This document shows positions 50,531 through 62,092 of a stretch of 64,000 nt of DNA, piece after piece; the stretch's first letter is position 1; each line of letters starts with the position of its first letter. The translations under genes were made by a program, and so were the position numbers. The notes beneath the pieces were generated by a model, which searched no databases, was not told the DNA's origin, and saw only the letters and a list, made by a program, of their open reading frames with translations. This DNA is from Prunus persica (taxonomy: Eukaryota; Streptophyta; Magnoliopsida; Rosales; Rosaceae), in NCBI RefSeq assembly GCF_000346465.2, contig NC_034011.1, forward strand, positions 7,470,611 through 7,534,610, in the 5' to 3' direction.

Positions 50531-50536
50531 GCATCG

Positions 50537-51001
50537 GGTCAATATAGAACTTCTCTATGTTCCCCCCTTTCTATTCTTTGATTTGCTGAAAAAGAAATTA
50601 AATCCATAACACAATTCAAATGATTTTATTTATTTAATTTGATATGGCGTGCTTGACTTTGCACATCTTCTACCCCAGAAATTCAACGCTCACGACCGAC
50701 ATGTCGTACAACTTGCAGTCTTTATAATATTCCTCTATACACAAACAGCACACCAACTCCAAGCCAGTCTCTTGGCACTATATTATTATTATTATATATA
50801 TGGAACCAAAAGCTCATGCCAGCTCTTCACTGAGACTACTCGTTTATATCTTTATCTTTCATTCTCTTTCTTCCCAGCTTCCTTTCTGGTTCTATATATT
50901 TGCTTCATCCGCCCAAGTTTACACAACTTGGTCAAGATTTTGGTGAAGGAGTCTTCTGCCTTGTGATTTTATTATTTCTTCTTCTTCTTCTTCAAAGTCA
51001 A
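50537..51001 (+). promoter_or_regulatory. Four W-boxes and a TATA box upstream of the WRKY gene
   Basis: W-box cores TTGAC(C/T) are at 50537-50542 (reverse), 50653-50658 (forward), 50930-50935 (reverse) and 50996-51001 (reverse). A TATATATA at 50793-50801 is the likely TATA box, which would put the last two W-boxes in the leader. W-boxes are WRKY binding sites, so auto- or cross-regulation is likely (inference). Confidence 0.6.
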
Positions 51002-51104
51002 ATTCAGGAGGTATATATATAATATACTTGGTGGTGAGAGATTTGCCTGCTCGCTGTTGAGGATTTCTGGAAAAGAAGAATTCAGGTGTTGTTTTCAGAA
51101 GGAT

Positions 51105-51226
51105 ATGGACTACTCATCTGCTGCATATGATGATACTTCTTTGGATCTTAATACCAAGCCTCTCCGACTTTTCGATGATACTCCGGTAGGTGCAAACTTT
51201 ATGTATCTGAACTTTTAGTAGAGAAC

Positions 51227-51282
<56 letters not shown>

Positions 51283-52744
51283 GCTATTTATCTTTGAACT
51301 TACAGAAGTTGATTGGTTTTTTTCAGATCAAGAAAGAGGTGCATAGCAAAATATTGATTGACTTTGGGAGGCAGCTTTCAGCAAATGAAGAGGTTTGTTT
51401 TCAATTCTTTCTCCACCTTAGCTTCTCTATCTTCTGTTTTGTGGCTATATCAATGAAGGCCTTGAACTAGGATTTAATGTGTCTAGGAGCATATTTTTCA
51501 AGCTATTATCATATTGGATAGAAAGCGCGTAAATCTTCGTCAGAAGTCTTACAAATTAGGATGATTAAAGTACTAAATATGATACATGAAATATCAAATG
51601 ATTTATTAACTATTGGATTGCATGTCTAAAGAGTTTGTTTTATTGTTCTCAGAGTGGTGCTCTATTGGAGGAATTGCAACGGGTGAGTGCAGAGAACAAG
51701 AAGCTAACCGAAATGTTGACGGTGATGGGTGAGAGCTACAATGCTTTAAGAAGCCAGTTGCTGGATTACATGAGCAAGAACCCAGAGAAGGAGCTTAGCC
51801 CAATTTCAAAGAAAAGAAAGTCTGAAAGCAGTAACAACACCAACACCAACACCAACACCAACAGCAACAATATCATCAACGGAGCAGTGAATGGAAACTC
51901 TGAGAGCAGCTCCAGTGATGGAGAATCTTGCAAGAAACCAAGGGAAGAGACCATCAAGGCAAAGATTTCAAGGGCTTATGTTCGTACCGAAGCATCAGAT
52001 ACAACAAGCCTGGTAAGTAATTAGTCCTTAATCCATGTATTAAACAATGTCACTGAGGAATGTTCTTGTTGATTTAGTTAATTATTTAAGGTTTGTATTG
52101 AGAAATTTTATGTGTATTTATAGGTTGTGAAGGATGGATATCAATGGAGAAAATATGGCCAAAAAGTTACTAGGGATAATCCTTGTCCTAGAGCTTACTT
52201 CAAATGCTCTTTTGCTCCAAGCTGCCCTGTCAAAAAGAAGGTGAGCCCAAATTCAAAACCTTCCCCCTCTTAATGCTTCAAAACTTATTATGTAAATAGA
52301 AGAATTAATTGGTTTTAGGAGCAGGATTTCTGTTCCCCTTTTAAGTGGCATATTAATTAAAGGTGCTTCTTGTCCATGGTTTTTGCTCTTCAGGTGCAGA
52401 GAAGTGTTGAAGATCAATCTATTCTGGTGGCAACTTATGAAGGTGAACACAATCATTCCCACCCTTCTCAAATTGAAGCAACATCAGGCTCAAACCGCGG
52501 CATGACCTTAGGATCAGTCCCCTCCTCAAGCTCCCTTGCCTCATCTGGACCTACCATCACTCTTGACTTGACCAAATCCAAGTCCAGTGCTGATACCAAA
52601 AGTACAAAAACAAGAACCGAAACACCAGAAGTTCGAAAGTTTTTGGTGGAGCAGATGGCTTCTTCCTTGACAAAAGATCCCGATTTCACGAAAGCACTAG
52701 CAGCAGCCATTTCAGGAAGAATACTTCAACATAATTCTTACTGA
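51105..52744 (+). CDS. WRKY40: WRKY transcription factor, group IIa (WRKY40/18/60-like), 5 exons
   Basis: Group IIa WRKYs are nuclear DNA-binding proteins that tune immune and ABA responses by binding W-boxes. Exons are 51105-51185, 51327-51392, 51653-52012, 52124-52240 and 52394-52744 (975 nt, 324 aa, all GT-AG). An N-terminal helix with leucine heptads (about residues 52-85, [16 protein letters not shown]...) allows dimerisation. A basic KKRK stretch and an Asn/Thr repeat, encoded by ACCAACA triplet repeats (51836-51868), follow. The WRKYGQK heptapeptide is at 177-183 and the C-x5-C-x23-H-x-H zinc ligands are Cys197, Cys203, His227 and His229. The intron just before VQR is the usual position in groups IIa and IIb. 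Intron 1 carries a (CT)n run (51231-51278). The start is the first ATG in frame with [15 protein letters not shown], the family N-terminus. WRKY40 is the closest match, but WRKY18 or WRKY60 cannot be excluded. Confidence 0.93.
51231..51278. repeat. (CT)n microsatellite in WRKY intron 1
   Basis: About 24 CT repeats lie between exons 1 and 2. Confidence 0.9.
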
Positions 52745-53714
52745 AAAGGTTGGTTTTCACTTGGTCAGACTGGTTTTTGAAGATTAGGTGTATGTGTAAA
52801 TACAACATTGGAAAAGAAGACATAAGGACACAGCTTTTGAATTCACTTTGATGAGGGCCTAGATTTCTTCCATAATTGGACTCCCAAGTTTCAGCTTATA
52901 TAAACTGCAGTGCCTGGCTATCAATTCAGCTAGGCATTGATCTGGAAACCAGTCTTTTGATTTCAGCCAAACCGGCTTTTGTAGCTCTGGAAATCGATCA
53001 TTTCATTCTTGCTTCAAGCATGGCCAAGACTCAAGAGGTCAAGAAAATATATTAAACAACTCCTAGATCATGTAGCTGTGACACACTGTATTATGTACTT
53101 ATTTGAGATGCAATATATAACAGTTTTTCTCTAAAAAAATTCTTGCAAATGCTGCTTCTCTTTTACATGTCCTACCAAATTTGGCATCCATTCTAAAGAG
53201 GATGCTCAGTTGCCAAAAAAGAATTGAGTGTAGATAGTTGATGTGCGACGAAGCTCATAAAGGATCTTTTTCGACCAAAAAAACAAAAAGCTGATAAAGG
53301 ATCTCAACTACTGTGAGATTCTTTTGCCCATTGAAATCTACGACAGTCGGTGTTTGTTTCTCGGTCAACGTTAGACACAGGAGGCTTTCAAAGAGAACAT
53401 TGTCTTTGATAGAACCTACCACTGCGTTGAGTCAAAAAGAAAAAGGGAAAACAATGAGGCAGTTGAGCGAAACTGGGGAAAAAAGAGAGGAAGAAAACAA
53501 AATCAACTGCATTAATAAATTGTGAGCAAACAAAACTGACCCAAATATATATATTCTATAGGGAACAAGAGCTAGCCCAGTCTAATGGAGTAATTTACAT
53601 TTAATGACCTCATTAGTTATCGTTGTGAAAAACAAGTTATTCATAGCTTTCTAGTCCTAAGTTGGATCCTACCTCCAGCATTTTCTCTTCGGTTACTCGA
53701 AACAGCGATCTTGT
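52745..53714. other. WRKY 3' UTR and intergenic DNA
   Basis: The first 300-400 bases are probably the WRKY 3' UTR. No other feature was recognised; the ORF at 53313-53525 has no domain. Confidence 0.45.
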
Positions 53715-54137
53715 TCACGTGCTTCTGCCATGGCAGTCCTGAAAAGGGAAGGATCCAGTGAGATGATCATTTGTTAGTCCACCAGCTCCACGGCAAACTT
53801 GAGTGAATGTAATCGGCCTTAGGTGGTGATTTGAGCAAATATTATCATCACTTCGGATTAACCAATACATGTAAGCATCGTGCAGATTATCTAAGACATT
53901 GAATTGAGGAGTATCACCCTCTGTCCTTTCACCGTACTTGTCCAGATCATTCAAAGCTTCTTCCTTTTCATTCAATCCTTTAAAAAAAATTTCCTCTTTC
54001 TTGGAACTTTTGGTTCCTTTATCACAATCCAAAAAGTAACGGAGATAAAGACGTGACATCAAACTTTTAAACCTCTCAGCAAAAGCATCCTCTTGTTCAG
54101 TTATCTTCTCTTCAGCATCCAAATATCCTCTATACAC
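53715..54137 (-). CDS. Unrecognised protein, terminal coding exon
   Basis: I do not recognise the family. The open frame of about 140 residues looks like real protein: acidic and basic residues are mixed, and it has aromatic-rich helical stretches such as SRLYLRYFLDC and DNLHDAYMYWLIRSDDN. The frame has no ATG at its 5' end; the first codon of the open stretch is GTG. The sequence 'gtgtatag' directly precedes GGATATTTGGAT, which suggests a splice acceptor near 54128-54132 and an upstream exon on the minus strand. A Tourist-like MITE (54194-54699) occupies the space just upstream. Any first exon might lie at 54700-55010, back to back with PNSB1, but none could be confirmed. It may also be a gene fragment. 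Confidence 0.45.
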   Translation of the reverse strand: MYRGYLDAEEKITEQEDAFAERFKSLMSRLYLRYFLDCDKGTKSSKKEEIFFKGLNEKEEALNDLDKYGERTEGDTPQFNVLDNLHDAYMYWLIRSDDNICSNHHLRPITFTQVCRGAGGLTNDHLTGSFPFQDCHGRST

Positions 54138-54193
54138 ATGTCACACAGTCCATTTTATATCGAGGATCCAGCAAACTATAATGCAACAACTAA

Positions 54194-54699
54194 GGCCTCG
54201 TTTGGTTCATGGAAAAGAAGGCTTAGGGATAAGAAATCAATTGTTTTCTCATGTTTGGTAAGACCATGCATTTTGCTTTTCCATGTTTGGTAAGTCCATG
54301 CATGGAAAATGGTTGCCTAGCACATGGGAAAGTAGGAGGAAAGTGAAGCCCTCCTCTTATCTCGGGTTTTGTTTTTCTCCTTATAGGAAAGTTTGGGAAA
54401 ATGAACCAACATTAAATATATATTTTTCATGAACATTTTGTTCACATTAACAATTTAGAATTACAATATAGCATTAAGTACATTTTTTATTTATTTCATA
54501 TGGGTATAATTGGAAAATTAAACAAACATTGTTTTACATTCCTACACAAACGGAACATGTGAAAGGAAATAACGTGATATTTTCTGATTACTTTTCCAGG
54601 ATTACCAAACATGAGAAATGAATTTTTCATTTTTCATCCCCTTGGAAAGACATGGGAAATTATTTCTTAGCAAACATTTTCCGTGAAACAAATGGGGCC
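54194..54699. mobile_element. Tourist-like (PIF/Harbinger) MITE, 506 bp
   Basis: The left end GGCCTCGTTTGGTTCATGG and the right end, reverse complemented GGCCCCATTTGTTTCACGG, match at 15 of 19 bases. It is flanked by the 3-base target duplication TAA (54191-54193 and 54700-54702), the PIF/Harbinger hallmark. Inner arms ('catgtttggtaa') also occur in both orientations. There is no coding sequence. Confidence 0.85.
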
Positions 54700-55125
54700 T
54701 AAGAGAATCCATATTGCAAAACTTGGGCTTGTGTTACTTCATCAAAGTAGGTATTGGAAGTGACATAACATACAAGTAAACCCAAAGAGAAAAAAGAGAA
54801 ATAACATACCAGAAAGAGATGCCCTGCTAATTTTTGAATCAGAGAAGAAATTATGTAGAGTATAAGAAATCGGTGTTGTTCGGAGAATTTGTGAAGTTTC
54901 CGGGGAAATCCGAAATTTTCTGAGAAAATTCCAACAATTTCCGAACACATTCCAGTCCAGAAAGGGGCCAAAAGAAAGAATGAAAAATCCCATATCCAAC
55001 TAGTGGACCCAACTTATCCAACTACCTTCCACACAACAAAATCACAAGTTTTTATATGTCCTGCTAATTCCCCATAACAATAATTCAAAAAACAAAGAAA
55101 AAGAGAAACTTGGCAGCCACAATTC

Positions 55126-58100
55126 ATGGCCACTACAGCATCTCTGCTTCCCAAACCCCCCTCACCATTTCTCACCAACACACGTTCATTCCCTTCAACA
55201 CATTTCACCAAGCTCTCATTTTTCAGCCCATCAGACCACCCCCATTGCACAAAAAGGCAAAACCTTCAGACACATGCCAAAAAGAAGAACCCCTGGCGTG
55301 ACCCTTTTGATGATGGAGAGGACCCAGACATGGGGTATGGCTCTCTTTTTTCAGAGGGGAAGCAGGAAGAGGATGACAGACCGCCCGAAAACCTGGATAA
55401 TCCATACGGGTTCTTGAAGTTCCCAATGGGGTATAGTGTGGAAATTGCATCATTGGCTTTGAAAGTGAGGGGGGATGTTAGGAGGTGTTGTTGTGTGGTT
55501 TCTGGTGGTGTGTATGAGAACTTGCTGTTTTTTCCGGTTATCCAGCTTATCAAGGATCGGTACCCGGGTGTGCAAGTGGATGTAGTGGCGTCTGCCAGAG
55601 GGAAGCAAGCTTATGAGTTGAATAAGAATGTGAGATGGGCTGATGTCTATGATCCTGATGATCATTTTCCTGAGCCTGCTGAGTACACTGACATGGTTGG
55701 ACTTCTTAAGGTTGGTTTGTTCTTGTTCTGTTAAACTATTTTTGTAATTGATTTATATCTAAAAGTTGATAATTTCTTTTTTGGGTCAGTTGAATAGATA
55801 TTGATGAGCTTAAATAGAATGTTATCCGGGTGATGTTGAATAAGATATACAATGTTTAAGGCTCTTTCTGCATATACCTGCCAAAATTTTGTCTTTCTTC
55901 TATTTGTCTGCAGTTATACCATGTTTCAATGGAAAATGTGGTGCTCCCATATAGGTTGGGTATGCTTAGTGTAAGTTATGTAGCCTCAAGCATTTAGTTG
56001 ACATGATGGTTCACATGAAGTGGAAAACAGGACAAGAGGTATTGGACTATAATGAGAAGAGGAAACAGGGAGAGCATTGATGGCCTTGCATGAATGGAAA
56101 ATGAAAAAGGAATTAGTTGTTTTGACTAAAAAGAGATATGATTCATATGAGCGTTAAAGTTTTCAGTAATGAGCACAACGGGACCAATACAAATCAATGT
56201 AAGTTTATTTAAGATGAACTAAAATGCAGATGTTCATCAGTTTGCTACATCAGCAGCAACACGATTTTGTAAAGGGTTAAAAGTTTTTATAGGTAATGTA
56301 GCCAAATTGTGTTTGTTATAAGAGTAGTTATATGGCATGGTTCTTTCTGTTTGATGGAGCTTCTCCAAAGAGATCTTTTTTTTGGAGATGCTCTCTCACA
56401 GTGTCGTGTTAGAAACACCAGCTTCTCTATCCAGCTGCTCGAAGGAGACGTGGTTTTGCTTCTCGGATAGCAGATAAAGGATTTTCATATTCTGCAGCAA
56501 AATGATTCTCTCTTCTTGAATCACAGATAATTAAGAAAATAAGATTATCATCAAGAATGACATTTCCATTTTTGTCTGCAATGCTGCGTTGGACCAATTA
56601 AAGATCGACTAAAGGGGCTTTCATACTCAAGTACGCTAAAAACAGATTATTACAGGCCTACTACAAATTTAAGAATCCTTGCTAAATCTTGGTTAGGCAT
56701 TATGTATTTGTAGTTCATAATTATTACTACTTGATTCAAAAATTTGTAACACACTGCTCTGTTTTTACAGAATAGGTATTATGACATGATCTTATCAACC
56801 AAGCTAGCAGGGATCGGACACGGAATATTCTTGTTCATGACAACAGCCCGAGAACGGGTGAGCTATATTTATCCAAATGTAAATGCTGCAGGAGCTGGAT
56901 TGTTTCTATCTGAAACATTTACACCAAATAGCATGAATCTCTCTGAAGGCGGATATCACATGTGAGTTTACAACATATCACAGATTATTTTGATACTTGT
57001 TGCGAAATATAGAAACCTCTTGAATACAATAGTGAGAATGTTCCTTTTGAGCAAAGATAGTAGTAACATGAATTGGTAAAAATATTATGATATGATTTTG
57101 ATACTTCGTTTAGATTCTGTATCTAGAAGATTCACACATGTTTGTCCATTCAGGTATCACCAGATGGTTGATTGGTTGGGTAGACCGGTGCGGGATGTGC
57201 CACGGCAACCTCTGCCGCCACTTAAAGTATCAATCTCAAAGAAGCTAAAGCAGTTTGTAGAGTCCAAATATCAGAATGCAGGTGTAAGTAAAGGAAAATA
57301 TATTGTGATTCATGGGTTGGAATCGGATTCGAAAGCCTCAATGCAGTCTAAGGGGGATGCTGATAGCTTACTGCCCATCCAAATGTGGGCTACAATAGCT
57401 CGTGGTATAAGGTATGAAATTTTATGGATCTTTTAAGGTATTTTAGATTGAACTAACTAGCATGTTTACTTAATAGTTATATATTATATATTTATATACT
57501 CTTTTTTTGTAACAATGGTTTGAGTTGACAGCAAGTTATTAATGTGGATTTGCATTTGTTATTTTATATTGCAACAGGGAATTTAGGCCAGTTTTTGTCA
57601 TTCCACATGAGAAAGAAAGGGAAAATGTGGAGGAAGTAGTGGGAGAAGATACCAGCATTGTGTTCATAACAACCCCTGGGCAGGTATGGATAACTTTGCT
57701 AATTTCCCAAGAAACAATTGTTGAGCAAAAATAACCGAACTTGGAAAAATGACACGCGGGAGAAATTTTGGAGTGATTATGGTGAATATATGGGTGGGTA
57801 GGAGAACCATCTGTGTCATACAAATAATTTTTCTGTGCTTATCTTGACACTTCATTCTCCTACTGCCCCCATGAAACCGCATTTGTTTCGTGATATCAAT
57901 CCTCCATGTAGAGCAGTGTTTTAAATAGCGATTTCAATAGCGTGCTTTGTCGCTAGCTTTATGGCGTAGCGCTCGACTTTTTCTGTTAAGGTTGTTTCAG
58001 GATAGGTGACAGGATTGACACTCTTGAAAGCACAAAGTATGTTCAAATTCTAATGGTTTCACTTTAATTTCACTCATTTTTTTCTTCTCTGTTTTCTGCT

Positions 58101-58538
58101 TCAGCTAGCTGCCCTTATCAATGACTCGGCTGGTGTAATAACCACTAACACTGCAGCTATCCAACTTGCAAATGCACGCGAAAAACCCTGGTAAATCACA
58201 TATGGCAAGACTAGTTTGCTAACATTACATAAGTACTTGCTTGAACACATATCTGTTGTGTTATTCACTTATTTATTTGCCATTGAATTTTGAGCTTCAA
58301 ATCGGTTCCCTTCCAAAACATACACCATATCATCGAATTCTTTTATTCGAAAACGTCATTATTTTGCAGCATTGCATTATTCGGTTCTGAAGAGAAAGGG
58401 AAACTATTTGTTCCCAACGCAGAAGAGAAGAAGAATTGTGTTATTGTTTCATCCAAGACCAGACAATTAAAGGATATCGACACTGAAGCTGTTAAACGCG
58501 CACTTCAAATTTTCAGTGTGTCCTTAGCTCTAGTATAA
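55126..58538 (+). CDS. PNSB1: Photosynthetic NDH subunit of subcomplex B 1 (PNSB1/NDF1-like), 6 exons
   Basis: PNSB1 (NDF1, NDH48) is a nuclear-encoded subunit of the chloroplast NADH dehydrogenase-like complex, which runs cyclic electron flow around photosystem I in the thylakoid membrane. Exons are 55126-55710, 56771-56961, 57154-57411, 57578-57683, 58105-58190 and 58370-58538 (1395 nt, 464 aa, GT-AG, closed frame). The first 45 residues or so are rich in Ser, Thr and Pro with few acids, as in a chloroplast transit peptide. The remainder has the order of a glycosyltransferase-9-like fold without being a known enzyme: 'GGVYENLLFFPVIQLIKDRYPG', 'DWLGRP', 'YIVIHGLESDSKAS', 'NDSAGVITTNTAAIQLA' and 'KPCIALFGSEEKGKLF'. 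Length is as expected (about 460). The family name comes from recall and was not checked by search. Confidence 0.8.
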
Positions 58539-58748
58539 ATGGGGTTGAGGGTTATCCTGATAACTGATTAATTTTTTTTAAAATTATTTTCAATGTTGTA
58601 TTATATGCATTCTTTACCTCAGTTTGTATAGCAGATCATTAAGTTACAATAACAATTAATAAAATTGATTCTCTCAACGTTAAACATAGTCCCAAATCAT
58701 TTGGGACAGATTATCCCTATTGAGTTTAACATGATCACAAATCAGGAG

Positions 58749-58777
58749 ATCCCGGGTTCGAATCCCGGTAGTCGCAA
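58749..58777 (+). repeat. tRNA T-arm-like remnant
   Basis: CCGGG-TTCGAAT-CCCGG (58752-58768) forms a perfect T-arm with a B box and is followed by TAGTCGCA. No D-arm, anticodon arm or matching 5' acceptor strand lies upstream, so this is not a tRNA gene. It may be the end of a tRNA relic or a SINE. Confidence 0.55.
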
Positions 58778-58790
58778 CGTTTCAGTGTAA

Positions 58791-59130
58791 GTGCCCGTTT
58801 GGCATTGCTTATTTGGGGTGATAAGTGATTTTTTTAAAATTTTAGAAAGCCCAGCCCGTTTGGTAAACTATGAGAAAATCACTTATTGTTGAAAATTGCT
58901 GTGAGAGAAAGCTATAAGGAAAAGCAGCTAATGAGGTGCTTTCATTTTCTGATTATGCGGGAATCAGTTTCAAAGAGATGCTAGGTTTAATGATTATGCG
59001 GGAATTAATACCAACAACACTTTTAACAAAAAGTTTACCAAACGCCAAACTGCTTTATCTCACAGCTGATTTCTCTCACAGCAAATTTGACAGCTATTAT
59101 TTTCACAGCACAGCAATGCCAAACTGGCCC
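58791..59130. mobile_element. MITE, tandem copy 1
   Basis: The left end GTGCCCGTTTGGCATTGC is matched in inverse by the right end GCAATGCCAAACTGGCCC (59113-59130). The 340-base copy is followed after one base by a second copy in the same orientation. It has inner inverted segments (for example 'aaatcacttattg' and 'ctctcacagc') and no coding capacity. Superfamily not assigned. Confidence 0.8.
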
Positions 59131-59131
59131 A

Positions 59132-59476
59132 GTGCCCGTTTCGCATTGTTTATTTGGGGTGATAAGTGATCTTTTTAAAATTTGGGAAGCCCAGCCCGTT
59201 TGGTAAAGTATGAGAAAATCACTTATTGTTAAAAATTGCTGTGAGAGAAAGCTATAAGGGAAAGCAACTAATGAGGTGCTTTCATTTTCTGATTATGAAT
59301 GAATCAATTTCGAAGAGGCGCTGGGTTTAATGATTATGCGGGGATCATTTTCTGATTATGCGGAAATCATTACCAACAACACTTTTAACAAAAAGTTTAC
59401 CAAATGCCAAATTGCTTTCTTTTACAGCAAATCTGACAGCGATTATTTTCAAAGCACAACAATGCCAAATTGACCC
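59132..59476. mobile_element. MITE, tandem copy 2
   Basis: This is a head-to-tail second copy of the element at 58791-59130, with about 85-90 percent visible identity. Its left end is GTGCCCGTTTCGCATTG and its right end is CAATGCCAAATTGACCC. It contains an extra short duplicated piece ('attttctgattatgcggnaatca') in the middle. Confidence 0.8.
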
Positions 59477-59478
59477 AT

Positions 59479-60630
59479 AGTATAGCCATACGGCTATACT
59501 ATTTAAATACATTATATTTAAAGGTATAGCCGCACGGGTATACTATTTAATAATAAAAAAAGGACCCTCCTAGTTGCATTAGTTTGTACCTTATAGATAT
59601 TAATTTGCTAGTTTCAACATATCAAAAGTAAATATTAATCTTCCACTCTATGATATTTTAAAGATTATTTGTATAATACGTGAATTTTGTGTGTCTTACT
59701 GAAAATTTTGTAAAAAATATGTGTATAAAACATTAGAAATACATACATATATGTACAATAAGACTATTGTATGTTTGCCTTTTAAAAAACATGATACGTG
59801 TATAGAACACGAATGTATTATTGAAAAATACTTAAGTATATATATATATGTGTATATATATGCACATGTAAAAGACTAGCCGCTTGTCTATACTATTTAT
59901 TAAAGACAATTTTTAAAAACTAGTAAAGCAGACTGGCTATACTATTTTTTAAAAAAATTGGAAAACATCTGATATGGCCGCACGGCGATACTATTTACTA
60001 AAAACAAAACAAAGCAGCAACACAGCGCTTAGGCGTCCCCGTGTAAAATAGTTTAGCCGTACGGCAATAAATTAAAAACTGAGTATAGCCATACGGCTAC
60101 ACTACTTTTTAATATAAAAAACCCCACAGCGATTATGCGCCAAGTGTCAACACAGAGGATATTTTTAAAAAAATAAAAAAAATGTAGTATAGCCATTCGG
60201 CTGTACTATTTTTAATTTTTTTAAAAATAAACCCTCTATCGATTAGGTGCCACGTGTCAAACATAAGTATAGCCGGCTGGATATACTATTTTTTTTATAA
60301 AAAATATGTAGTATAGCCGAGCGGCTATACTATTTAATAATAATAAAAGGACCCCCCTAGTTGCATTAGCTTGTACCTTATAGATATTAATTTGCTAGTT
60401 TCAACATATCCAAAGTAGATATTAATCTTCCATTATATGATATTTTAATATAATTTTTATAACATATGTTATTCTTATTCAATAATATGTGAGAATTATT
60501 TGTATAATACTTGAATTTTGTGTGTCTTACTGAAAATTTTATAAAAAATACATGTATAAAACATTAGAAATACGTACGTACATGTACAATACAACTATTG
60601 TATGTTTGGTTTTAAAAAAAATGATGCTTT
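59479..60630. repeat. Array of short hairpins within a 320-bp direct repeat
   Basis: A 22-base hairpin, AGTATAGCC-nnnn-GGCTATACT, occurs perfectly at 59479-59500 and 60310-60331. Diverged versions lie near 59523, 59969, 60052, 60082, 60186 and 60266. The stretches 59479-59798 and 60310-60630 are direct repeats of each other, sharing 'gttgcatta..ttgtaccttatagatattaatttgc'. The middle (59910-60309) is made of degenerate units of roughly 100-120 bases that combine a hairpin, an A/T-rich tract and a 'cgattaggcgccacgtgtcaa' box. There is no long ORF, no TG...CA ends and no primer-binding site. Confidence 0.8.
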
Positions 60631-60924
60631 GAATCCCGCCCTACTGAGAGGTCGATTAGAGATAAGAAATTATTGAAGAAAGAACAAGATGTTTATAGCA
60701 TGAATTAGACTTAGTTACTATTAAACAGGCCCTAAGGACCAATAAATAAAACAGCCAATACCCTGTTTGTTTCTCAAGGATCTAAATTTGAGCAAAAAAT
60801 TTCATTGAAGTATCATTTAACATATGAAACCATTACTGGAATTGCATTATGTTTAGCATTAAGATCAATGGTGGCAGTTTAGGCTAATGTATGTAATGCT
60901 TGGCTCATTTACAGGGCCTTTAGG

Positions 60925-61680
60925 TCCTTTTGTGGTCCGAAAGCCTTCAACTCAATTCCAAGGTGGCATGGTGGTTTAGTGGTGAGGCGCTGTATAGTGG
61001 CTTTGCGTATGGCAAAGCAGTGCACTGTGAAGATTTTGTGGACTTTAGCTTGAAGGTTTGGAACTTCTTTCTGCGCCGCAACAAAGTGGGGTTGGGGTGG
61101 GGGAGGTGGTTTCTACCCCTACTCCCCTCTCCCCCTCCTCTTTTCTCCTCTTCCCTCTTCCCTTTTAACCCCTCTCTATTCCTTTGTCCGAATTTCTGAG
61201 GGTGACTCTTTTGAGTTGTTGCCTTCTTGTAAAGAAGCCACTCCTCACCCCCTCTGTATCTCTCCTTCCCTCCCTCCTTTTCCTTCTCCCTTTCCTCATC
61301 TTCTTAGGTTTCTTTTTTGTTGTTGTTGTAGGTTCTTGGGTTGCAGGAGCTTCAATGGTATTTACCCTGTCTCCATTTCGGCGGCAACGACTGCAGTAGT
61401 GGAAGCATTGGAGGCGCCTCTGCAGTTTTTTGTTTTTTGTTCGGGTCTGCCTTCTTGCAAGCCTTAGTTGTGGGCCTTGGTTAGCTTTGTTTGGTTGTGA
61501 GTTGTTTGGTGTTTAATAAGTGCATCAACTCTTTTGAGTTGTATGAGTGTTTATGGTCTTTCTATGAGAGAGTTTGCATTTGTAGTTTGTGTTGTGGGTG
61601 CTATACTTGGCTTTTCTAGATAGATGTGTATGCCTAATTGTCTATGTCCTTATGCAGCTTTTAAAAAACACATTTTATAC
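60925..61680 (+). mobile_element. Retroposon-like repeat, family B, copy 2
   Basis: Aligns with 32160-32700. It has an extra 5' part (60925-61090) and a second pyrimidine-rich tract (61110-61310). The small ORFs at 60930-61467 follow pyrimidine-rich sequence in three frames and are not genes. No 3' tail is preserved. Confidence 0.6.
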
Positions 61681-62092
61681 TCATTGGTTATATGAAAAAA
61701 TCAAAAAGTCTTTAAAAAAACACAGCCCAAAGTGGAAAGACAAAGGAACTGTCCAAATCCCGACATTAGTTACATAATTTCGTAAACTGCTAGCATAATT
61801 AATTGTTGAACATAGTAAATAGGGGGATTATTGAAAATGGAACATCATTTTATTATCATTATTGCACAATAAAACATAGGAACAGGCATATAAATTGTTT
61901 TATGATTACATTGAAAGAACCAATTTACAAAAACAAATGCTACCTAATCAAAATTGGTAAAATTCAAATCGAACGTAACAACTCTCATAAAAAGTACAAC
62001 GAGCCACCGATAACTTTCAAACCTAATCATGTGAATAAAGTACCGATTTTATATCTAATTCATATTGGATCATCATTGAAATTAGTACTCAC
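61681..62092. other. AT-rich DNA, possible intron of the DUF26 fragment
   Basis: Begins right after the donor site of the exon at 62093-62355 when read on the minus strand. No further exon was found in it. Confidence 0.4.

Noticed and set aside
51766..51957. Minus-strand ORF with Leu/Val repeats
   Set aside because: Antisense of the WRKY Asn/Thr repeat.
59479..60630. An LTR retrotransposon (TRIM) with 320-bp LTRs
   Set aside because: The direct repeats lack TG...CA ends, and no primer binding site or polypurine tract was seen. The hairpin units also continue through the middle.
60930..61467. Overlapping ORFs of 70-90 residues
   Set aside because: They follow pyrimidine-rich tracts of a non-coding repeat in three frames at once.
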